Positions 56,127 through 64,000 of a stretch of DNA of 64,000 nt are shown in pieces. Numbering within the stretch: position 1 is the first letter of the stretch; every line of letters begins with the position of its first letter. The position numbers and the translations under genes are program-made. The notes under the pieces are model-generated. The model was not told the DNA's origin. It ran no database searches and saw only the letters and a program-made list of their open reading frames with translations. Source of the stretch: Caprella mutica. Lineage: Eukaryota; Arthropoda; Malacostraca; Amphipoda; Caprellidae. The DNA lies in contig CANNZV010001848.1 in the NCBI GenBank assembly GCA_947561585.1, forward strand, positions 62,001-126,000, written 5' to 3'.

Positions 56127-56609
56127 CTTCAGGCTTTCAGCATCTCCTCACTTTCATCACGTCCCCTCCTTCCCCGTGGGCCCGTGCCACATTCCATCCT
56201 TCAGCTCCTTTTTCTTATCTTTCTTTGTGGGCGTCCGTGCCAGGGAACTCATCCTGGTCCCCTGAATTTCACTTCCCACAACCTTGCCAGCGGCCCAGCT
56301 TCTCGAGTCTATTGCACCACTATCTTCTTTTCACACCATACACTTAAATCTATTAATCACTTAATAGCTAATGTTCATTAATTTTTATATTGTTTTAACT
56401 GTCTTATTTCTGAAAAAGGAACACTTCACAGAGCAAAAAAACGACGTGCAGGTGCAGCCAAATTCCTTATTTTCCTCATTTTTTTACAGTTGCATGAGCG
56501 TGAACACCACAGGTGCACACCAATAAATTCCTTTTTCCATGTTTTAGTCAATTCAGTCGCGTGGGCGTGCACGCAAATTCCTTTTTTCCGGCATTTAGAC
56601 AGTGACATG

Positions 56610-57837
56610 AGCCTGCACGCTCGATAAATGATGTCATTGAAAAATTGGTATTAGCAAAGATAGGCTTCAGAAATGATAAAATCAAAATACCTGTTCTGAT
56701 GTTTGCAGATGACGGATTGTTATTAGCGCAGACAGTGGGAGATATGAGAGTATTAATTAGAAGTGTAAATGAGGTGGCTGATGAGTTAGGGATGAGGATA
56801 AACAAGAATAAGAGTATAGCTTTGGTATTTAACAGTGAAAGAGGTTTTCGTGAAATTGAGGGAATAAAGGTTGGAATGAGTATGAAATATTTGGGTATCA
56901 CAGTGAATACAGGTAGGGATTTCTTCAAATTACACAAGGAGAATAAGATCAAGGAGAGCAGAAGGTTCTCAAACTTAACTTATTCAGTAGTACAGAAAAG
57001 TTGTAATAAGGTGTTAATTGGAAAAACCTATTGGAAGAGCATTGTTTTACCATCTCTTCTGTTTGGAAACTCGATTGTGACTTGGAATAAGGGTGAACTT
57101 AATTAAAGGAGCTTCAACGAGAGGAGAACAAAGTATGGAGATTTATCTTAGGTGGACCAGCTTTTGTTGCCATTGCAGCTTTGAGGGGAGATCTGGGAGC
57201 ATCAAATATGGTAAATAGAGACATGAAGGCAAAACTGAAATACACTAAAAGCTTAATGGAACATGAAGAGAATGAATTGGCAAGAATAGTGATTAATGAT
57301 ATGTACAATAAAAATAAGGATAAGATGGTGAAAATGGTGAGACAGTACATGAGTGACATTGGTGTCGAGGATCTGGAGGAGTTGAGTACTGTTTCAACAG
57401 CAGAAATTGATAAGAGAGTAAATGAACTGGATCAGATGAAGTGGAGGAATGAGATGACGGGAATGACAACTTTGGAGTGTTACAGACAACATAAAACGGA
57501 AATCAAACAAGAACATTTTTATGATAATACGTGGGAGTCCGTACTTTTATTCAGATTAAGGAGCAATTCACTGAGCTTGGGATGGCGAAAGAGATTTGTG
57601 GGGGAGAGTACAGTTTGCAGGATGTGTGATGATGGCGTGGAGGAGACTTTACAACACTTCATACAATACTGTGATTGCTATGAAGATCTCAGGATGGCTC
57701 ACAGTGTTCATAATAAGACACTGCCTCAGATACTTCTTTTTACTGATGGATGTGAGGCTAAGAATGTGAAGAAGTTGATTGGTAAAATGTGGAGAAGAAG
57801 AGAGAATAGACGAAGGGAAATTAGAGTGAATGAATAG
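56610..57837 (+). pseudogene. Reverse transcriptase C-terminal part, 5'-truncated
   Basis: Plus-strand frame from about 56617: SINDVIEKLVLAKIGF, then VLMFADDGLLLAQT (the catalytic block, FADD for YADD), MRINKNKSIALVF and MKYLGITV. A one-base shift near 57100 moves to LKELQREENKVWRFILGGPA. The C-terminal zinc-like motif is CRMCDDGVEETLQHFIQYC. It stops at 57835-57837. Everything before RT motif B is missing. The orientation is opposite to the ORF1/endonuclease parts at 53.9-56.1 kb. Confidence 0.85.
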
Positions 57838-58160
57838 AAAACTGAGAAGAGAGAATAGATGAAGGAAATTAGAGTTTGGTAGGAAATGGTTGGTATGTTG
57901 TATTTTCTTAGATAGGTAGTTTATAGGTCTCCTTACTCTACACAATACGTAGTAGAGTATAGAGAGACCTGTTAGAATGTTGATGTGTATAGTTAGTGTG
58001 TGAATGGAGATGAGTGTTATATTTTCTTAGATAGGTAGTTTATAGGTCTCCTTACTCTACACAATAGTAGAGTATAGAGAAACCTGTTAGTGAATTTAGA
58101 ATGAAAAGTGTGTAGTGTGAGAGTGAAATATACCTATATATATATATATATATAAAATAT
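57838..58160 (+). repeat. Retrotransposon 3' UTR with duplicated hairpin
   Basis: Two copies (57900-57980 and 58018-58095) of a segment with 'tttcttagataggtagttta' and the hairpin AGGTCTCCTTACTCTACAC / 'gtagagtatagagagacct'. The 3' end runs into a (TA)n tract at about 58135-58155, which may be the element's tail. Confidence 0.65.
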
Positions 58161-59105
58161 TAAGTGTAAAAATAATAATAATGAAATATTCAAATGAACT
58201 GTATAAGAAAAATGATATTAACAATAATAAAAAAAAATAATTTTAATGGAATGGTTTTTCACCTTGATTGTATGTCTTTATTTGTAAATAGTTAACTTGA
58301 AAATATATTTAAATATAAATTTTTTTTTAAATAGAGTTTTTAAATCAAAATTTGATAAAAATAAAAATAATATGAACTTCAAGTATTCAAGCTAACACAG
58401 TCACATTGCTACCTATATGTAGAGAGGTGGGGAGGGATGCATGTTTTTATAAATAATGATATGCATCTTTCTTTGCTTCAGCACTGGGGACATTATGAGC
58501 GAGTCTAGAGTGCCGTAGCACATGGCCCTACTCTGCTTTTTTATACTGATATAAGCTTTTCTCGATTACTGAATATATTAAGTTGCTCAACCATTTTGCT
58601 TTACATATCTTTTCTGTGAATTATGAAACATAATCTTTTTATTTTCAATTTTCACTCCCAGCCTCCAGTTGGGTGCCTACCTGATATCTCCCATCTCCAC
58701 CACCATCATGCCATGCTCCTATCTCATTTACTTAAACGACAGATGTCAACCTGATGAGGTTAGAGGTAGGGTTAAACGACAGAGATAGGCTGCGGTAAAA
58801 AGGAGATTCTAAATTATTGATTCATAGAGGTGGGTTAAGAATCGTAAGTTATACTAAATTGTATTGCTACAAAAAAGTAATTCCGGTTTACTTCTATTTT
58901 TATTATAGGCAGGCCCCGCTTTTATTTCACCTCGCTTTTATAAATGCTTTAATAAGAGCGAAACATGACTTGAATTTTTATATATATTTGTCACCCCTTA
59001 AAAATTTCGTTTTCTATGAGTTAGAGAAAGAAAATGGTTTTGAAGACTCGACTTGGCGTATATTACAATGATAAAAACTCGGTGATGAAAGTTCGAAGTA
59101 ATGTA
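58161..59105. other. No gene seen
   Basis: AT-rich spacer. The 84-codon open frame at 58817-59071 has no recognisable domain and no supporting signals. A tandem pair 'taaacgacagagat' lies near 58730-58790. Confidence 0.45.
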
Positions 59106-59109
59106 CTTA

Positions 59110-59598
59110 CCCAAGTACTTTTAAAAGCCCTAACCCTAGCGCTTTGAAGTGCACTTACCCTAGCGCTTTTAAAAGTACTTACTCTAGCTCAAATAAGTGT
59201 ACTTTTCCTAGGACTTTCAAGTGTTCTTACCCTAGCGCTTTTAGCTCTTTTAAGAGAACTTACCCTAGCGCTTTAAAGAGTAGTACTTACCCTAGCGCTT
59301 TTAAGAGTACTTACCCTAGCGCTTTTAAGAGTAGGTACTTACCCTAGCGCTTTTAAGTGTTCTTACCCTAGCGCTTTTAAGTGTATTTACCCTAGCGATT
59401 TTAGCGGCGATAACTTTCTTGTTCTTTTAAGAGTACTTATCCTAGCGCTTTTAAGTGTTCTTACCCTAGCACTTTTAAGTGTTCTTACCCTAGCACTTTT
59501 AAGTGTTCTTACCCTAGCACTTTTAAGTGTTCTTACCCTAGCACTTTTAAGTGTTCTTACCCTAGCACTTTTAAGTGTTCTTACCCTAGCACTTTTAG
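59110..59598 (-). repeat. 24-bp array repeating a splice donor
   Basis: About 18 units. On the minus strand they read AAAAGCGCTAGGGTAAGAAC plus 'actt', so each holds CTAGG-GTAAGA, a good donor match. The left half has more variants (agcgct, actctagc, cctagga), the right half is uniform (agtgct). A second copy of the exon-end piece (aagaacaagaaagttatcgc) lies inside at 59402-59425. In the exon's frame the array stays open to 59387 and would encode KSARVRTL repeats. Confidence 0.88.
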
Positions 59599-59976
59599 CT
59601 GCAATAACTTTCTTGTTCTTTGAGGCGGCAGAGGCTAGGAAGATCTGCGTTGGTTTGCTGATAGCGGACAGGAGCTCCGTCTGTGTCTCCAGCTCCAAAG
59701 ACTCCGTATCCACATCCTTCATGGTGGAGGTGGAGTCACTGAGGCTGCTCCGCTCCAAGTCAAGGCAGACGGCAACTCTAGAGTTGATGGTGATGACGCT
59801 GCCACTCTTGGCGGAAGAACGGGGGGTGGAGAGGCAGGATGGATGGTGAGCGGGGGAAGATGGCGCGGATGGTGGCCGTGGCATTGCTGCGGTTGTCTGC
59901 ACGGTTTTCCTGATTACTTTTTGGGTTGATGGTTGAGGTGGTGTGGATTCTCCTGCCAGAAACATGTCTCCTGGCT
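59599..59976 (-). CDS. Unrecognised protein, one internal exon
   Basis: Bounded by a TTTTCACAG acceptor (59977-59978 side) and a donor CTAGG-GTAAGAAC at about 59590-59598. Encodes about 125 residues rich in Ser, Thr, Pro and Ala: GDMFLAGESTPPQPSTQKVI, then MPRPPSAPSSPAHHP, SVITINSRVAVCLDLERSSL, LELETQTELLSAISKPTQIF and a basic end ASKNKKVIAAKSAR. Codon composition is GC-richer than its surroundings, supporting coding status. It looks like an intrinsically disordered region. Neighbouring exons were not found; the gene may extend beyond the window or over the introns to the right. Function unknown. Confidence 0.55.
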
Positions 59977-59989
59977 CTGTGAAAAGGGT

Positions 59990-60155
59990 ACGAAAAGAAA
60001 TTGTATTAAACATTTTAAATCGTTTCTTCGATTGGTAACCATGATACCCAAAAGATACCATGGATACCAATTAAAATAGTGAATTGAAATAATAAAAAAA
60101 TCTTCATTGGTCCAAAATGTGAATCTGTCCATAAACTTGAAACTTAACCTAGGTA
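59990..60155. mobile_element. Partial foldback MITE
   Basis: Core 'attggtaaccatgatacc' / 'ggtaccatggataccaatt'-like, followed by one arm (caaaatgtgaatctgtcc, cttgaaacttaacctagg). The left arm is missing. It begins directly upstream of the unrecognised exon's acceptor. Confidence 0.6.
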
Positions 60156-60159
60156 GATA

Positions 60160-62520
60160 ATTTATATTTATTTTTTGTATTTTCAAATTAGGGTATCTAA
60201 AGCAAAGAAATAATATATGTCTTTCCTACACAATTTTATAACAATATATAAATTTTATTATTATTAAATTATATGAGTAATTACAGTGAAATAAAGTGTT
60301 TGGTAAAATGCGTGACAAAGTACTTTAGTAAGTATTTAAATCATGACAAATGCGGTGAAACTGTTGTAAATTGTAGCCCATTAAGTAATCGTATATTAAA
60401 TTAAATATAGAATATTAGATTGGAATATTTAATCTTGCTTTTATTCTATGCATTTAAATAACGATATTAAAAGAGGAAAAAATAATAAAGACTTAGTTAA
60501 GAAACAGTATATTGTATAATATAGGAGAATCAAAGTTTTATTTATAAATGTCGATATACGATTAATATTCAAATCTAAGAAATTGTTTGTAAAGCTTTTT
60601 TAAAGGTCCTCTCCAGGCTCCGAGAAAAAAATGAGTTTATTACATAATATTATAGAACTAAGGACTATACGATCATTATTTCGCAAACCGCATACAATTC
60701 GGTTCAGTATATATTTTATTATTTGCTTTTAAAAATTTTTAATACTCTGTAAGCAACAATCGAGCGAATCTCCAACCTGACGCTGAGAAAGAAGATTGTA
60801 CACTCTTTGTTTTGATTTCAAATTTAGATTTTTAAACAAACAATACGTTTTTGACCTTTTTTAAGATATTAATTGTTTCTAAAAGTATATAAACGTTTCA
60901 ATAATAAGTTAAACCTTTAAACGAATAATAAATAGATTTATTAAACCAAATACCTAGTTGACAATCAAAACAAATGGTGTACATTCTTTTTCTTCAGACT
61001 GAAAATTGGAAAGTCGGAAGTTGTTAGAATTAGGTTAAATAACAGTGGGTTAACAACGTTAAGACATAGAGTTTATTTAAAGAGTAAATATGTTATACAA
61101 TTAGAAGTCTATGGAGAGATGAGTGGAACTCATCTCTCACTGAGTAATGTTCAAGACAGACTGATTTCAGAAACTACAAGACAGGGTATTTAACCCTCGA
61201 CGGAAGTGTGATCGACTTTAGACCTTATGTCCGTTTCTCATTAAAAGTAATACTTAGTTATTGAAACAATAGGTAATTTAATATAGCTGAGCTAGTCTAA
61301 CAGGAAGTTAACATTAAATATATAACGAGTGTGTAATACATTTAACTAAAATTTCAACACTCCTCCTCACACGACATTATATATTTTTCATACCTATTAA
61401 TTTAACAAATTTGGTAAATCTATCAATAGGCAACGATTTAGAGAATATGTCAGACGATCCAAAAAAAAACAATGAACAACAATTTACATAGGAAATGAAT
61501 TATTCTAAATTTAAAGACATAAATCTCATTTTAATCAATCCTAAAATTCAAAACATTAAAACTCAAATTGAAAAATTCTGAAATTCAAATTGAACAATCA
61601 TAACTGCAAGAATTTTAAACATTTATTAATGGTTTAATTCTATTTCAAATAATTCCTTTCTTCCCCTCTTTTTATTTCTGAATGTCGATATAAAATAGAG
61701 TCTTCAGAAATCCAAAAAGAAAATATACTATGTGTATAAACTATTTCAAATTTACATATAACATAAAAAATAGTATGAATACACATCAAAACTGAACTTA
61801 ACATATTGTGACATTCTTGCTTATTTTATTTCAATTTAACTTGTAAAAATTAACATTGATTAATAATCATGCAATTAAAATTAACATCCTTCCGTTAAAA
61901 AATAGAATTTCTATTTTTTAATTATTTTATTGAATAAAATTTACTATTAAATTCTTTCTTCAGAAAAATTGAAAGTTCGTTTAATATTTTACTGCAAATT
62001 AGTTATAAATATAACCATTTCATTTATGTATATTAATTTAAAAATATTTCATTCCTGCAAATTCCTAATTTATTTTGACTCTAAAATTTTCTAATCATCA
62101 AAATCTAATTAGTATTTCAAAATGAAAAATTATTTATTTCTAAATATTCACTTCTAAATATTCACAAATATTCACAGTATGAATATCAATTCATCTGTAT
62201 TCAATTCATATGCTCACCTAATAGACCGCGTACTTCTATTAAGTAAACATGCTGAGTCATCAATTAAAATAATAATTAAATGCTGTGTCGGTAGTTTTTG
62301 TTACGATTCAAAGATTAATCTGCTGATCATTAAAAAGCAATAAAAATTCTATCTAACTACTATCCAAAAAGACTAATTTCAATTAATTTGAGAATTCACT
62401 TCACAAATGCTGAAGCAAGTTGTACACCTGTGCAAGAACCGTAGAGGCGAAAGTTAACTAAACCTACCACTAGACTAACATCAGGTTATTCATTTACTGT
62501 GAATAGAACTACAATATGGC
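60160..62520. other. No gene seen
   Basis: About 2.3 kb of AT-rich DNA without a convincing open frame or repeat. A short less AT-rich stretch at 61080-61210 includes 'gagagatgagtggaactcatctctc', a small hairpin. Confidence 0.5.
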
Positions 62521-62615
62521 GTAAGTTAAATGTCAGTTAAACTAAGTCTTTTTAGCAACTTAACACTACCACTTTCTTGTGTAGCTATTTACAAACAAAC
62601 AAGTCTTTACTTATT

Positions 62616-62996
62616 TTACTTCTTGTAGTTGTAGTTCCCATAGCCACCACAAGTATGTGGAGTTGCTCCAGCTTTGCTGGGGCGTTTGTCCGGTTTGTTG
62701 TCCATAGCCACTCCAAGTACCGGCAGCTTGTCCAGTGGTTGCGTCACTCCAACCGCCCGGTGCCTGTTGTCCCCAGTTGCCGTAAGAGATTTGGGTTGGC
62801 GGTGTCTGTTGCTGCTATGCATAGTAATTCTGCTGCTGTCCATAGTACCCCCCACTGTTCCAAGTGCCGTATCCTCCTCCTTGCTGGGTGTATCCAGATT
62901 TGGGGTAGCTCTGGGATGAGTAGCTGTTACCCCCATAACCCCCTGAACCGTAACCACTGCTGCTGGAGTTATCGCCCTGTTGATGTCTGTTTCCGT
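62616..62996 (-). pseudogene. hnRNP-like Gly/Tyr/Gln-rich C-terminus, damaged
   Basis: On the minus strand: GYGSGGYGGNSYSSQSYPKS, GGGYGTWNSGGYYGQQQNYYA, a stop (TAG, 62815-62817), then in the same frame QQQTPPTQISYGNWGQQAPG, GWSDATTGQAAGTWSGYGQQ and TGQTPQQSWSNSTY. A ~4-base insertion follows, then GGYGNYNYKK and a TAA at 62616-62618. This resembles the low-complexity tail of hnRNP A/B-type RNA-binding proteins. No RNA-recognition motif is present in the window. Either a pseudogene fragment, or a 3' exon whose real end is the early stop; a CTAG acceptor-like site at 62997 would allow the latter. The long plus-strand frame here is a shadow. Confidence 0.55.
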
Positions 62997-63029
62997 CTAG
63001 GGGAACAATCCCCGGTAACTTATTTGAAG

Positions 63030-63790
63030 TCATGTTTTCAAAGTATTTATTATCTTTCAATACTTAACAAACATAAACAACCAAACCAGTTAAATTGATT
63101 TACTGTTTGACTGAATTGATGTTTTAAAATTATTCTAATTCATAAGAATAACTTCACTGAATATAATTACTAATATTCAAGTGGAACAGCAACACACGTA
63201 TTAGTTCGCAAGAACCTTTTGTTGAAAGTATTTACTATCATTCAATACTTTAACAAACATAAACAACCAAAGCAGTTAAATTGATTTACTGTTTAACTGA
63301 ATTGATGTTTTAACATTATTCTAATTCATAAGAATAACTGCACTGAATATAATTATTAATATTCAATTGGAACAACAACAGATGTCTTAGTTCGCAAGAG
63401 CCTTTTGTTGAAAGTATTTACTATCATTCAATACTTTAACAAACATAAACAACCAAAGCAGTTAAATTGATTTACTGTTTAACTGAATTGATGTTTTAAC
63501 ATTATTCTAATTCATAAGAATAACTGCTCTGAATATAATTATTAATATTCACTTGGAACAACACCAGAAGTCTTAGTTTGCAAGAGCCTTTTGTTGAAAG
63601 TATTTACTATCATTCAATACTTTAACAAACATAAACAACCAAAGCAGTTAAATTGATTTACTGTTTAACTGAATTGATGTTTTAACATTATTCTAATTCA
63701 TAAGAATAACTTCACTGAATATAATTATTAATATTTAATTGGAACAGTAACACACGTCTTAGTTCGCAAGAACCTTTTGTTGAAAGACTG
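63030..63790. repeat. ~185-bp tandem repeat, four copies
   Basis: Units start near 63030, 63220, 63405 and 63590 and contain 'gaaagtatttactatcattc', 'aaacataaacaaccaaagca', 'gttaaattgatttactgttt' and 'ttcgcaagagccttttgttg'. The first unit is the most diverged and overlaps the start of the hnRNP-like segment. Confidence 0.9.
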
Positions 63791-64000
63791 TTTACCAAAG
63801 GATAAGGTCACAGATTTAAAGGTAATTTGTGACCTCTCTTGACACCTCTTCCGCAAAAATACTAAATCATTATATTATAACACAAGTGCATTTTTCGCTA
63901 GAGCAATCATTATAATTGACCTCATTAGCGCGTGAACACGATATGCTTACGCAAGCGTTTTGAGTGATATGTTTCATATAGGTTAACACTTTTTTCACAG
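63791..64000. other. Window end, no feature seen
   Basis: Short spacer with a 'ggtcacagat...atttgtgacc' hairpin at 63806-63832. It ends in 'ttttttcacag', which could be an acceptor for a plus-strand exon beyond the window, but that cannot be judged. Confidence 0.3.

Noticed and set aside
58817..59071. 84-codon plus-strand frame
   Set aside because: No domain, no splice or start support, AT-rich codons; expected by chance in this composition.
62577..63098. 173-codon plus-strand frame
   Set aside because: Complement of the Gly/Tyr/Gln-rich hnRNP-like segment, which explains the sequence much better.

Overview
The window is AT-rich animal nuclear DNA with GT-AG introns, many tandem arrays and many DNA-transposon relics. 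An arthropod, possibly a hemipteran insect, is my best guess. That guess rests on gene style and repeat content, not on any species-diagnostic sequence. All exon joins below were made by hand from reading frame, splice consensus and phase agreement.

Layout. (1) 147-6722, plus strand: the last eleven coding exons of a Reelin gene, about 552 residues with an EGF module, ending in a short tail without the basic C-terminus known from vertebrates. One intron holds a 15-bp satellite and another an intact hAT-like MITE. (2) 6.7-13.4 kb: no gene; foldback MITEs and three tandem arrays. (3) 13470-14591, minus: an intronless two-pore potassium channel in which the S4 threonine is missing from both selectivity filters. 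(4) 15.6-25.1 kb: a dead mariner transposase, a 34-bp satellite grown inside the arm of an inverted-repeat element, a PIF/Harbinger-like MITE, a 17-bp satellite of about 1.7 kb, and more inverted-repeat elements. (5) 25519-33622, plus: a five-exon gene for a type I membrane protein with a Thr/Ser-rich mucin domain, a dibasic RVKR site, acidic repeats, one membrane helix and a cytoplasmic tail. Its first intron carries a minisatellite rich in TGACGTCA, split by one non-LTR retrotransposon that itself contains another with a 15-bp target duplication. (6) 33.6-42.4 kb: dispersed repeats and satellites. (7) 42432-51462, minus: a complete nine-exon SLC35B3-like PAPS transporter gene (399 aa). (8) 51.8-58.1 kb: non-LTR retrotransposon pieces (PHD-finger ORF1, endonucleases, reverse transcriptase), one of them cut by a foldback MITE with an 8-bp duplication. 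(9) 59.1-60.0 kb, minus: one unrecognised exon followed by a 24-bp array that repeats its splice donor in frame. (10) 62.6-63.8 kb, minus: a damaged hnRNP-like Gly/Tyr/Gln tail and four copies of a ~185-bp repeat.

The genes do not form a pathway. The clearest shared theme is in the repeats: at two loci a satellite unit can be traced to the inverted terminal arm of a foldback transposon, and at two loci a minisatellite carrying splice-donor-like motifs sits directly downstream of a coding exon.
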